Assembly: GCA_017979445.1 (NCBI GenBank)
Contig: CM030706.1
Span: 10,712,967-10,776,966 of the forward strand
Direction of reading: 5' to 3'
DNA: 64,000 bases
From: Akebia trifoliata
Taxonomy: Eukaryota > Streptophyta > Magnoliopsida > Ranunculales > Lardizabalaceae
The notes below the pieces were generated by a model. That model was not told the origin of the DNA, searched no databases, and saw only the letters and a list, made by a program, of their open reading frames with translations. Positions within the stretch are counted from its first letter, which is position 1; each line of letters begins with the position of its first letter. Shown here in pieces: positions 1-11,039 of this stretch. The translations under genes and the position numbers were made by a program.

Positions 1-1212
1 CATCTACTAGAGAAGTTTGTGATGCCTGAAATGGATAAGTTCAGTGGGGTAGGTTGTGCAAAAACGCATCTTAAGGTGTATGTTACTAACATGCGCACTA
101 TGGGGCTTAGCGATGAACATATGACATTACTGTTTCAACGAACTCTGTCAGGATCAGCTCTATGATGGCTAATGTCTCAAGATCCAGCTACAGTAGGTAC
201 ATGGGAGAATATGTTAAAGGCTTTCTGGCATCAGTACAAATACAGTACCGAAATTGAAACTTCAAGAAGAGACTTGGAGTCAACTAAACAGAAGAATGGG
301 GAAACATTTACTGACTTCATCGGTCGTTAGAGGGCCAAGGCTGCACAAATGTGGGATAGACCTTCAGAGAAAGAACAAGTGGTTATTATCTTAAAAAACC
401 TCTGGCAAGGGTATGCCCGACATCTAGTTTCCCAATACTTTCCTACATTCGAGTCTCTATTGCAAGCTGGTAGCCAATTGGAAGATGTTTTCGCTTCCGG
501 AATCCTTTCCAATCCTTTTGACAACAAGTTCAAAAAGCCTTTCACCAATTCCAAGTCTAGCGTTGATCACGCCTATGTAGCCAATACGTCTACTACACCC
601 GTCCAATCTATTATCTTGCCTAGTAACCAAGTTAACCCTAGTCAACCTCGACCACGTAGGAAATTTACCAATCTTGGTATGCCTTTGAGCATTGTCTTTC
701 AGAAACTATTAAGTAAAGGGCTCATTGCACCTCTCCAACCTCGACCTTTACCAAATCCACTCCCCACTTCTCACAATCCCAACCTATTTTGTGAGTTTCA
801 CCAAAATTCTGGTCATCTTACTGATCGTTGCGTTACTCTTCGTCATACAGTTCAAGACCTCATTGACACCAAAAAAGTTATTGTCCTTGCCCCTGAGCAG
901 TCAAATGTTACTACAAACCCTCTACCCATTTACCAACCTCCTCCGACTTTGAACATGGTATCCAATACTCAACTCTCGTTTGACCCAATCTTTCTCATCC
1001 GATCAGTCAATCATAAACCTCCTAGCCCCCTTCTTACCAGAGTGATGATCCCTAATGAGGTTTTCACCACCAAATGCAGTCTTGGCCAAGAGAGAAGAAG
1101 TAAGTCTAAAGAATGCAAAGAATCTGAAGAAGAAGACTCAGTCCAATGGCTTGGAAATAGTTTCTTGAGTTTTCAATCTGTAATCAAGTTCGTTGTGGGT
1201 AATTGTCTTTAG
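1..1212 (+). pseudogene. Gypsy gag polyprotein, interrupted by stops
   Basis: Frame 1 is open from base 1 except for a TGA at 163-165 and a TAG at 328-330, and it ends at the TAA-free stop near 1212. The N-terminal part reads as a retrotransposon gag domain (aromatic-rich, with a WENMLKAFWHQY-like segment). The C-terminal part has CEFHQNSGHLTDRCVTLR at about 809-865, the Cys-His motif typical of gag in this plant gypsy group, followed by a proline-rich linker. In intact elements this would form the nucleocapsid that packages element RNA. The two in-frame stops and the missing pol make it non-functional. The start lies outside the window, because coding similarity continues to base 1. Confidence 0.8.
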
Positions 1213-2744
1213 TTGTTTATGAGTCTTGAGTCCAGTTCTTTCTATCAATTCAGTAATTAAGTCTGTCTTTTTTCTTATTTTGTTCTAGTCAAGTTAGTTT
1301 GTCGAGTCTGCAGTGGTGTCAGTTGCCCCATCTAAATTTAATTGAATAAAGAAAATTTTTGAATACCTTGAGCGCATTAACGAGTTAACTAATAACTGGC
1401 TTTAAAGAGAAATTCCTCTAATAAGGAATCCCTTCTTGAATGAGAAGATAAATGTCTTGCTCGAGGAACTAAAGGTCATTGACCTCGAAACAAAAATAAT
1501 TCTCAAGAAATACAGATTGGAACTAACTTATCCCTAGAGGACCACAAAGAGATGATGAATTTATTCAAAAAATTCAAAAGACTTGCTTACATGGTCCTAT
1601 GAGGATATGTCGGTTAAATTTGGAGTGTTGTTCAACATGAAATATATACCCATCCTGTGAGAACACCAAATAGAATAGACTGACATAGCCAGAGCAGGGA
1701 TTACAAAATGTATCGGTGCTGGAAATCGATGGAATAGTTGAAGCAGCCAGTAAAAATCTCAAGACAATCATCGTGAAAATGTGTCAATCACACATCACAC
1801 CGGGACTGGCCAGAGAAGTTACCATTCGCATTATGGACATATTATACTTAAATACAGTCTTCTACTAGAATCACTCTAATATGATATGGAAGCAATCTTA
1901 CCGGTTAAAAGGGAAAATCCTGTATCTTAAGGTCTTGATGGAAGTTAATTGTTAGAAACAGATTAGGTTTGTCAATGGAGAGGAGTCACTCGCATGTTTG
2001 ACAAGAAAGTCAAAGTTCATCACTTATAAATCAAGGATCTAAGCATCAGACTACCCAAAAAAAAAAAATTTTGAGTACTCTTCCTCGATCATAGAAAGTT
2101 TGAACCCAATTGGAGAGATTCAATTATTAAGGAAGTATTATCTGGAAAAACTGTTAGAATTCAAAATCATGATGGAATATAATTACCAGAACCAACTAAC
2201 CTTGACCAAATCAAACGGTACTACATTTAAGGAGGTCATCTTTGGCCGAATCAATTCTCCTGTTACCCAGTTCAATATATCCTTTCTCAACCCCTTTGCA
2301 GCCTTTTCAAAAAGAAAAATTATGCCTTTTTCTTTCTCAGCCGGATCACCTAACCTAGGGGAGGGAAAATCCGAACTACGTTTTGGTCTGATCCCAAAAA
2401 TTTGGGATACGTTGGCAACCTGAAAAGTTACTTCAGGCCCGACCACATCAAAATAAAAAATTGATTCCTCGAAAAAGAAAAAATCTAAAAAGAAAAAAAT
2501 TCAAAAGAAAAAGAAATATCTTCAAAATGGGGAAGAAAATTCAAAGTAAAATAAAAGAAATGCCACACAAGGGGCATTCGGGTTTTTTGAGCCTTAAAAT
2601 CCCTTTCTTTTTATATCCAATCCTAAGCTTACTCATTAAAGTCCTCCTAAGTACCGTGCGAAAAGTCAAGGAAGATAGCAAAGCATGATCAGACAGCAAC
2701 TCCAGAAGTTCAGACAAGAAGAAAAGAAAAAGAAGAAAAAAAAA
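1213..2744 (+). other. Non-coding internal region of the Tat-like element
   Basis: About 1.5 kb between the gag stop and the first tandem array. Only short frames occur, the longest about 107 codons at 2100-2423, with no recognisable protein motif. I see no protease, reverse transcriptase or integrase remnant. The stretch is probably degenerate internal or spacer sequence of the element. Confidence 0.5.
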
Positions 2745-2960
2745 GAGCCTGCTAGGTTGAAAATCCCAAAATGGCGACTTAGGCAAAAATAAGGGCAAGC
2801 TCGCAAGGTTGAAAATTCGAAAGGACAACTTTGGCAACAATCAGAGCAAAGAAAAAAGAAAGCTCGCTAGATTGAAAACCTGAAAAGGCGATTTAGGTAA
2901 AAGTTAGAGCAAACTCGCTAGATTGAAAATCTGAAAAGGCGATCTAGGCAAAAGTTAGAG
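2745..2960 (+). repeat. About 50-bp tandem repeat, 4 imperfect copies
   Basis: Four diverged copies of a unit built on GCTAGATTGAAAA..TGAAAAGGCGAT, then a TTAGGCAAAAGTTAGAGCAA-like half. The last two copies are the most alike. The array lies inside the Tat-like element upstream of its 3' LTR. Confidence 0.7.
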
Positions 2961-3504
2961 CAACAAAGCAAAACGGAAGAAAAGCTAAGAGCGGTCCGAG
3001 CTAAAATATCAGAAGTCCAATTATTCAAGTTCAATACCTAGTTTGAACCAAATATAGACTCAGTGGATACAAGTATCTTGTCTATGATTGATCTGAAAAG
3101 TTTCATGTCCCTAGACGAACCGACGGGGAGAAATTAAAAGTTAAACCTTAATTGCGCTTGCGGTAATCAAGGATTTCAAATTTTCATAACAAGGGCACTT
3201 CCTTTTTCTAAAGAGTACAGCTTCCCCCCTTACACTAGGGCCATTCGTTTTCAAATTTTATTCAATTATCCCCAGTGCAATGTTCCCTGTCAAACTAGGG
3301 GCATTTTGGTTCTGAAGCTTGGGCAATTTCAACCCCAAAGGATAAGGTTAACTTTGAATTAAAGGTTACCTTCTTGATAGCAATTTTGAAAACTCATCAG
3401 ATTCAAAAAGAGTTAAAATGTTTACCGGACCTTCATAAAATCCAACTTTTTATTTTAAAAAAAAAATTTCAAATGCGAGGTTAATCCCCTATTTGTTCCC
3501 TCAA

Positions 3505-4375
3505 AGCTTAGTTCATTACTCTTTCACTCCGAGTAGGTAGAGTAGAACTTCCCAAAATAATTAGTTCATTATTCTTTCACCCTTGGCAGGTAGAGTAGGA
3601 CTCCCAAAATAAAGTAGTTCATTACTCTTTCACCCTGGGCAGGTAGAGTAGGACTCCCAAAATAAAGTAGTTCATTACTCTTTCACCCTGGGTAGGTAGA
3701 GTAAGACTCTCAAAAAGATTAGTTCATTACTCTTTCACTCCGAGTAGGTAGAGTAAAACTTCCCAAAAAAAAAAAAATAGTTCATTACTCTTTCACCCTA
3801 GGCAGGTAAAGTAGGACTCTCAAAAAAATTAGTTCAGTACTCTTTCACTCCAAGTAGGTAGAGTAGAACTTCCAAAAAAAAAAAATAGTTCATTACTCTT
3901 TCACCCTGGGCAGGCAGAGTAGGACTCTCAAAAAGATTAGTTCATTACTCTTTCATTCTGAGTAGGTAGAGTAGAACCCAAAAAAAAAAAAAATTTAGTT
4001 CATTACTCTTTCACCCCGAGTAGGTAGAGTAAAACTTCCTAAAAAATTAGTTCATTACTCTTTCACTCCGAGTAGGTAAGTAGAACTTCCCAAAACAAAC
4101 TAGTTCATTACTCTTTCACCCTGGGCAGGTAGAGTAGGACTCTCAAAAAGTTTAGTTCATTATTATTTCACTCCGAGTAGGTAAAGTGGAACTTTCAAAA
4201 AAATATATATATATATAGTTCATTACTCTTTCACTCCGGGTAGGTAGAGTAAAACTTCAAAAAAAAAATTAGTGCATTACTCTTTCACTCTGCGTAGGTA
4301 GAGTAAGACTTTCAAGAAAAAAAATAATAATAATTCATTACTCTTTCACCTAGAGTAGGTAGAGTAGGACATTTA
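3505..4375 (+). repeat. About 54-bp tandem repeat array, roughly 16 copies
   Basis: Every 51-60 bases the core TTCATTACTCTTTCAC recurs, followed by a variable GAGTAGGTAGAGTA box and an A-rich spacer of variable length. Two sub-types alternate: one with CTCCGAGTAGGTAGAGTAGAAC, the other with CCTGGGCAGGTAGAGTAGGAC. About 16 units are visible. Arrays just upstream of the 3' LTR are a known feature of Tat-clade elements and can seed satellites. There is no unique spacer set, so this is not CRISPR-like. Confidence 0.9.
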
Positions 4376-5499
4376 ACTTTCTCTCAACTTTTGCTCAGAT
4401 TTGTCTCAAATATCATTCAAATTTTCTCGAGTTTTGTTTTACTCAGTTTCACACAATGCACACATTTGCACATTTGTTTCATTAGTCAAGGAGAATTTTC
4501 TAAAATTCAAGGCTCTGACGCTACCAGTGAGAGCTCGCACTCAAGGACCTGGAATTTTTTTAATTCGGGGAGAGCTTTACCCTCAAGGAACCGAACACCC
4601 CGACGAATTGCTAAATCAGGCTTCAAAATGAACTGTCACTAGCTTTGGCATTCGGATATCGCACTATCTACCAAAATAATTTGCTATCTAGTTTGCTTCA
4701 ACCCTCTGCCAAAGAGGGGCATTTGTAGACACCCCATTTTTGCATCCGCCTGATTAATCAACTCGTCAACCCGACCGCAATGGTTCCCAATGATGGATGT
4801 TTATTCCATTGCTTTATTTTGTTACCAGATACGTTTCTGAAATCCGGATGAGGTATCTCGAACTGATAAAACTGTAGAACCCACGCTATGCTAAGAAAAT
4901 ATGACCTCAGAAACATAGAAATCATCATTTTTCAGACAAAAAGAAATTTCATGATAAAAATCACTTAAAAATGATCAAATTATCAAAATACCCCTAACCT
5001 TAAAACAATCCTAGAGCCTACATTACACTTAGGAAAATCCTTTTGAACACATAAAACAACAAATCAGAATCAAATATATCATTTTACCAATTTTCACAGA
5101 ATTCGACAAAATTACGAAAATGCCCCTCATAAAGTTCATAACCATTTCACACAAAAAATTTCATAAATGACACAAACTAATATTTCCATTGAATTCATTA
5201 CAAAAAATTGATTCTAAAACATCCTAGAACATTAAAAACTGACTTAAAACGTGAAAAGTCCTCTCCGGGGGTAAAATGGTAATTTTACAATTTTTATAAT
5301 TAAAAATTTTGAAATTAATAAATAAAATATTAAATAATTAAAGTGAAACATTAATGAAATTAATTTAAAATTTTGAATTAAAAAAATCAATCAATCGGGC
5401 TCTCAAGTAAAATGTTGAGGGTTCGCAAGATATTTCTTTAAGGACCCCTCTATTTGGGGGTCCAAAGAATTAAAGATATAATAGAGGAGGGTTCTCCAA

Positions 5500-5810
5500 A
5501 AAATTAAAGTCAATCTAGCAAGACTAAGGTCAAGGTATTAAAAGTCAATCAAGCAAGACTAAAGTCAAGATACTTAAAGTCAATTAATTAAGACTAAAGT
5601 CAAAATATTAAAAGTCAATCAAATAAGACCAAAAGTCAAAATCATAATAGAGTTCTAATTAAATAATAATTCTATCTAATAGAGTTCTAATTAAAACACA
5701 ATTCTATCTAATAGAGTTCTAATTAAAACACAATTCTACCTAAAACAATTCTAACTAAAACACAACTCTACCTAAAATAATTCTAACTAAAAGAACTCTA
5801 ATCAAACACT
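5500..5810 (+). repeat. Two short tandem arrays inside the LTR
   Basis: First, at about 5500-5640, a unit of about 33 bp (AAAGTCAATCAAGCAAGACT and variants) occurs about 4 times. It is followed at about 5645-5810 by TAATAGAGTTCTAATTAAAA / CACAATTCTATC units repeated about 5 times. Both lie just upstream of the LTR TATA box and could contain U3 control repeats; that role is inference. Confidence 0.75.
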
Positions 5811-5840
5811 AATTCTATATAAATCAACTCCTAAAAAATC

Positions 5841-5848
5841 TATAAATA
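5841..5848 (+). promoter_or_regulatory. TATA box of the Tat-like LTR
   Basis: TATAAATA in the context ATCTATAAATAGAGG, about 1.1 kb into the LTR and upstream of the GC-richer R/U5-like part. Position and sequence fit an LTR core promoter. Activity is not shown. Confidence 0.55.
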
Positions 5849-6453
5849 GAGGTCCTCACACCCTATTTTCGTATCAAATGATAAACCCTAAGAGAAGTAG
5901 GTCTAAAAGCCTCCCTGACCTCCCATAAACCCTAGTTTTGGAGCCCCAAGTCCTTACCTAACATCCCTCCTTCGATTTTAGCCTAAAAAAAACCTAAAAG
6001 CCCTTCAAAAACACCCCAAAATCCATAACAAATTCGAAGAATCCAGATCCAAAAAAAAAAAAAGAGATACTTTGCCTTGGAGATCAGAAATCAGATCCGG
6101 AGACAGAACGAAGCAAGGAGCACGGTACAAGGAGCAGTTTTTGTCGGATTCGAGGGAACAAGATCTTTGCTATCGAAGGTAAAATTTTTATTTTTTTTAA
6201 TCTAGGTTTTGTTATTAGCAATGTAATCTTGTTTGGGATAAGTAGAGACCGGCATTGGCCGGGCGGGGTTGGTGCCTAACACCTTCCAACCCCGTAATGT
6301 GATCCCCGGACTCAATTTTTTCTTCAGTAGATTAGTCTCTTTATCTGTTTAGAGTCAGTATCCGGTTCCTAGACTGTAATAACTAGGTGGCGACTCCCAA
6401 ACCTCAAGGGTCAAAAGTGAATCCGCGCACCTAGCGGATCGAGGGTGCTTTCA

Positions 6454-7692
6454 GAAGGTTGGACTCTTAACTACATATTTTAAAATTTAATATAAATTAA
6501 CCCAAGTCTAGTGGCAAACATCAAATTTAAATGTACTATAAGTTTATAGTGGCCATAAGGGTGAGAAAGGTTAGCCACGGATCTACGCCTAGTTGGGGTT
6601 GAACTTTTGGTCAAACAAATTAATTTGACCATAGGATCAAATCTTTTTGGTACGAAATTGTTTGAATTTTTGAAAGTAAAACCAATTGGTCCAATAGGTT
6701 TGGTGTTGATTAGTGTTATCCATTTGTCGGTTGGGCCAAACGGTTTAATTGGTTCAAATTGATCGGTACATTTTACCAATTGGATCGAACTGATATTGTG
6801 GGGTCTAATTTGCACGGTATGGACTGGTCCACCCATTTACTTATTGATTGAATTGGATAGAGTAACTCGGAAACACCCATAGTCAGTTCGGGTCAACCTA
6901 TAAAGGTTCCTAGACTCTAGGTTTACTACATGCAATGCAATTTCTGGCCGTCATTGCCTAAATACACCTATATACCTCTTGGGCATACCTAATCAAATGG
7001 TATGTGGTGACTTAATTTGATATACTTTATAAGTACGAGGTTGGGGTTGTAACTTTCATAAATAATTTAACATCTCGTAAGAAAACTGACCACGTACTAG
7101 TACTACGTTGGCAGTTGGGACATGTGACTTTACAACTTACAATAGGATAAAGGCTTAGGTCGCTACAATGTGGATACACTATATACTTTTTAGGGTCACT
7201 TGATCGAATATTACTGATATCTTAGTTTTATATATCATAAATATACGTGATTAGAGTTGTGATTTTTGATAATGACGTTGCATCCCACGAGGAGATCGAG
7301 CCACGTATTAGTATCACATTGGCTATAAAGGACATGCAAACATGTTATGTATCATAAATTAGATGTGCTAGTGGTGTGTGCAAATAAGGTGGGATATGCC
7401 CGGGGTATTTTTCGAGAATATCCAACCATACAAGTCACATATATCCATCAAAACCAATCACATACAATAATCTTTAAATCATATCCAAACCCATACCAAT
7501 GAAAAAATGACAAAATCTAACCTAATCTAAGGGTTTCTTTGAGTCAACTGGGTTGACTCGAGTGAAAAAGTCAACCTAAAGATAGTCTTGGATCAGGTCA
7601 AGTTTGACCTTAAAATCCCTAGTGGAGTCGTTACTAAAATCGTCTTGACCATTTTTATTTCATTAAATGGCAACAAAGGTTTAATTGGTATA
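6454..7692. other. Unassigned spacer with a diverged internal duplication
   Basis: No gene is recognisable. A segment at about 7006-7130 and one at about 7194-7335 share the same order of words (GGT.ACTT.AT, TTGATAAT..TTGCATC.C-like block, GACCACGTA.TAGTA, GGACATG), suggesting an old tandem duplication of about 190 bp. The minus-strand frame over 6480-6836 has no family signature. Confidence 0.4.
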
Positions 7693-8329
7693 TGTGAGAT
7701 TTTTTGAGAATTGGAAATCGCCACCTAGTTTAGGTATAGAAAAAAAAGATAACTCCAATACGGATTAGGATCGATCTACGAGTAAGAGAAATGGATTAGG
7801 AGTCAGATTACGAGTTTCAGAAGGTGTTAGATACCAAACCCGCTCAATCGAGATTATCGATCTCTACTATGATCCAAAACTATCTTATTGTCAACGGGCA
7901 AAGACTAGAGTTAAGCTAGGTCCAATCATCATCATTTTATGCCAAATTTGTTAAATGGATCTTACAGCTAAATTTTTTCAAACATTACATGATTCCTTAA
8001 ATTTCGCATAAAAATGAAAAAAATCATAATCATATCATGTTCTAAAGTTCACATGTAAAGGAAAAAAAAACTTGAATCCTGGTTTACCAAATTGGTGAAA
8101 TATGAATTAAATAAAAAATATCGTCAAATCGATAAGATATGTAAATGCTCCGAGTTAAAAAAAATTACTAAGTTAAGAATATATAAATATACTTTTCAAA
8201 TTGGAAATCATTGATATTAGAAAAATTATCAAATCAATAAAAATCTGATTTTATATGAATCTTCCAAACTGGAAAACATTGATTTTGACAAAATTTCTTG
8301 AATTAAAAAATTATGGATGGAATTTCAAA

Positions 8330-9060
8330 TTAGAAAATTAGGAATATAAAATTTTCGAATTAGAAATTTATGAGTACGAACTTCCAAATTAGGAAATTAT
8401 GAGTATGAAATTTTCGAATTAGAAATTTATGAGTACGAACTTCCAAATTAGGAAATTATGAGTATGAAATTTTCAAAATAGAAAAATTATGAATATGAAC
8501 TTTTCAAATTTGAAATTTATTAATATAAACTTTCAAATTAGAAAAATATGAATATGAATCACAAAATTGATGAATATCAATATCATAAAAAAATTATCAA
8601 ATTTGAAAATTATTAACATTCATATATCACAAAATTGATGAAAATCAATATATATAAAATTATCAAATTTGAAAATGATGAACATTCATAAATCACAAAA
8701 TTGATTAAAATCAACATCATATACAAATTACCAAATTTGAAAATTATGAACATCCATAAATCACAAAATTAATGAAAATTAATATTATATAAAAAATTAT
8801 CAAATTTGAAAATTTTGGACATTCATAAATCATAAAATTGATGAAAATCAATATCATATAAAAATTATCAAATCTGAAAATTATAAACATTCATGAATTA
8901 CAAAATTGATGAAAAGCAACATCATGTAAAAATTATAAAATCTGTAAATAATGAACATTCATAAATCACAAAATTGATGAAAATCAATATCATATAAAAA
9001 TTATTAAATCTAGAAAATACGAATGCGTATAAATCTCAAATTTGATGAAAATCAATGTCG
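8330..9060. repeat. AT-rich tandem repeats of about 60-65 bp inside the long LTR
   Basis: Up to about 8520 the unit is built on GAAATTATGAGTATGAAATT / TTCGAATTAGAAATTTATGAGTACG. From about 8580 a related unit of about 62-65 bp (CATTCATAAATCACAAAATT, GATGAAAATCAATATCATAT, AAAATTATCAAATTTGAAAA) repeats about 8 times with point changes and small indels. There is no coding potential. Confidence 0.8.
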
Positions 9061-9399
9061 TGTAGAATTCTCAATTCTAAAAAACAACACGTGTAAAATT
9101 CCTAGATTGAAAAACGTTAACATCACTTAAAATAATCAAAACCAAAAAAATATGAACACTCGTAAAATTTCTAGATTTAAAATTTTTTTTGTAAGAAAAA
9201 AATAATAAAATCAAAAGGAAAAATGAATATCAATTTGAAAAAACATAGAGGGGAAGGAAGGGAAGAAAAATTAAGAGTACAAAAAAAGAAGTTAGACTTA
9301 TCTTTAAAATAAAAAAAAATGCAATTGTTTAGGATTCCTTCATGCGTGATCCAAGGTAATTGCAAGAGGCGTAATGGGAGATAATGAAGAATGCGAGTC

Positions 9400-9935
9400 C
9401 TTGAAACTTCTTCTTCTTCTTCTATGTATTTTTTTCTTTCTTGTTATTCGAGTTTTTCTTTTTCTTTTTTCTTTTGTTTTTTTTTTATATTTTATTTTTT
9501 TATTTTTTTTGTCTTTGAAAGAACAAGAAAAAAAAGTGTAGAAGAAGAGAGATTGTAGAGGAGAGGGATAGAGGGAGTAAAGATTGTGAAGAGAAGGAGA
9601 CCCAAAATGTGGGGGAGAAAAGGAGATTTCTTTTAAAAATGTTTCTACTTTTTCTTCCTTCTACGTTTTTTTTTTTTTTTAATTTTTTTTTTTTAATTTT
9701 TTTAATTTTTCTTTCCTTTATCTCTCTCATTCTCACTCTTTTATTTTTTTATTTTTTTCTTCACATATTTAATTTTTTTTTTCATTTTTTTACATTTTTT
9801 TCTTTCCTCTATTTTCACGTTTTTTCTACTCATTTCTTTTTTTGTTTTTAAATTTTTTTTTTGTTGGTTGCTCTAAAAGGTTTTTTTATTTATTTGGTTT
9901 CATTTTTTTTTTGTTATGTACGATTTTTTTCTTAC
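9400..9935. repeat. Poly-T/poly-pyrimidine low-complexity tract
   Basis: Long T runs with interspersed C (top strand), interrupted at 9520-9600 by a purine-rich GA tract. Both long reading frames here (minus 9500-9736, plus 9609-9851) are mononucleotide artefacts encoding Lys- or Phe-rich strings and are not genes. The tract lies inside the 3.3-kb LTR. Confidence 0.8.
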
Positions 9936-9974
9936 CAAATGGGTAACGATCACACATTTGTCACAATCCGATAG

Positions 9975-10345
9975 TCCTTTGTTTAATTTGATTAGTTGAT
10001 TGAATTTTAATTGTAATTTGATTGGTCAATTGAATTTTAATTTGAATTTTGATTGGTTGGTTGAATTTTAATTTTAATTCGATTGGTCGATCGAATTTTA
10101 ATTTTAATTCGATTGGTCGATTGAATTTGAATTTGAATTTGATTGGTTGATTAAACTTTTATTTTTGACTCGATTAGTCGATTGAATTTTAATTGGTTGA
10201 TTAAATTTTAATTTTTGATTCGATTGGTCAATTAATTTTGATTTTGATTCGATTGGTCGATTTAATTTTAATTTTGATTTGATTGGTCAATTGACTTTTA
10301 ATTTTAATTTAACTTTTATTGGTCGATTAAATTTATATTTGTGTT
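9975..10345. repeat. About 25-30-bp repeats of GATTGGTCGATTGAATTTTAA
   Basis: More than ten imperfect copies of GATTGGT(C/T)(G/A)ATTGAATTTTAATTT lie head to tail. The GATTGGT word keeps period while the AT filler varies. Further decayed copies continue to about 10470. Confidence 0.8.
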
Positions 10346-11039
10346 TTAATTTGATTTTGAGTTAGTCTGTTAACTATTAATTTGATTTTGAATTCTAATT
10401 TGAATTTAAATTTGATTTTGAGTTTTAATTGATCAGTTAATTTTTAATTTTTAGTTAATTTTGATTAGTCAAGAATTTTCCAATTTATTAATTTTTGTCT
10501 TTTATGTTTTCCTAAGAATCAAGGTCTCTAGGTAAAAGTCAGATATTGAGGGGTGTTTCGATCATTATTATAATATCTCATAAATTTCTTCATTTTCGAA
10601 GATTTGGATCCTGTTAGATGAAGGTACTTTCGAGATTTTTTCGGAGATCTGAAATTCATGAGGGGTATTTTCGTCATTTTATTGATTTTTACAAATTTTT
10701 TTACGAATTTTGGCATGAGATTTCTTTCAATCCTAATGTGATTATTTCTAAGTCTTGACGTCATATTTTCTAGCGTTATGATGTCTCTAGATTATCGAAA
10801 TATGTAGTAAATCGAAGCGTACATACTTGTTACATTGGGTGTAAGTTGTAGTGACTCTAAGCGTGCGTAATTTCTATGTCGAGTCATAACGAGTAAAAGA
10901 GATTAAAGGACTAGAAACGAGAAAAATTGGGAAAGGCACTCTCTAACTTTCAAGTTTTTTGCACTCATAATTAGGAATCCACCACAATTGGATGACAAGT
11001 TGTTGAATTAGGCATATGCAAAAATGGGGTATCTACACC

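Larger units (their letters stand above)
1..6453 (+). mobile_element. Tat/Retand-like Ty3/gypsy element, 3' part (5' end outside window)
   Basis: In order the sequence shows a broken gag frame, a long non-coding internal region with two tandem-repeat arrays, a polypurine tract (AAAGAGGGG at 4711-4719) and a terminal LTR. The LTR starts TGTAGACACCCC and ends near TGCTTTCA. Tandem arrays before the 3' LTR and this LTR start are known from the Tat/Retand/Ogre branch of plant Ty3/gypsy elements. No protease, reverse transcriptase or integrase is visible between gag and the LTR, so the copy is pol-less or internally deleted. The 5' LTR must lie left of the window, so the target-site duplication cannot be checked; the 3' flank begins GAAGG. 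Confidence 0.75.
4724..6453 (+). mobile_element. 3' LTR of the Tat-like element
   Basis: The LTR starts TGTAGACACC directly after the polypurine tract AAAGAGGGGCATT and ends ...GGGTGCTTTCA, giving TG..CA termini and about 1,730 bp. It contains two internal tandem arrays, a TATA box at 5841, and a GC-richer 3' part with the motif GGTGGCGACTCCC at about 6387-6399, which also occurs reverse-complemented in the second Tat-like LTR at 7693-11037. The left end is firm; the right end is inferred from the terminal CA. Confidence 0.7.
7693..11037 (-). mobile_element. Long LTR (about 3.3 kb) of a second Tat-like gypsy family, reverse orientation
   Basis: Read on the minus strand, the segment begins TGTAGATACCCCATTTTTGC at 11037, close to the start of the LTR at 4724. 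It ends with a block (7700-7900) matching the end of that LTR in layout: a GGTATCTAACACC-like word, then CTAGGTGGCGATTTCC. The interior is extremely AT-rich, with two tandem arrays and a homopolymer-rich tract. No primer-binding site or polypurine tract is convincing on either side, and no matching direct repeat was found, so it may be a solo or truncated LTR. The left boundary is uncertain by some tens of bases. Confidence 0.6.

Noticed and set aside
2100..2688. Small genes in the Tat-like interior
   Set aside because: Short overlapping frames on both strands without any domain; composition follows the repeat-rich internal region.
3505..4375. CRISPR-like array
   Set aside because: The repeats are head-to-tail satellite units with A-rich, non-unique linkers in a plant retroelement; there are no cas genes.
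6480..6836. 118-codon minus-strand frame
   Set aside because: No recognisable motif and no supporting context in the spacer; likely a chance frame.
9500..9851. Overlapping frames on both strands (Lys-rich and Phe-rich)
   Set aside because: Products of poly-T/poly-A low-complexity sequence inside an LTR.
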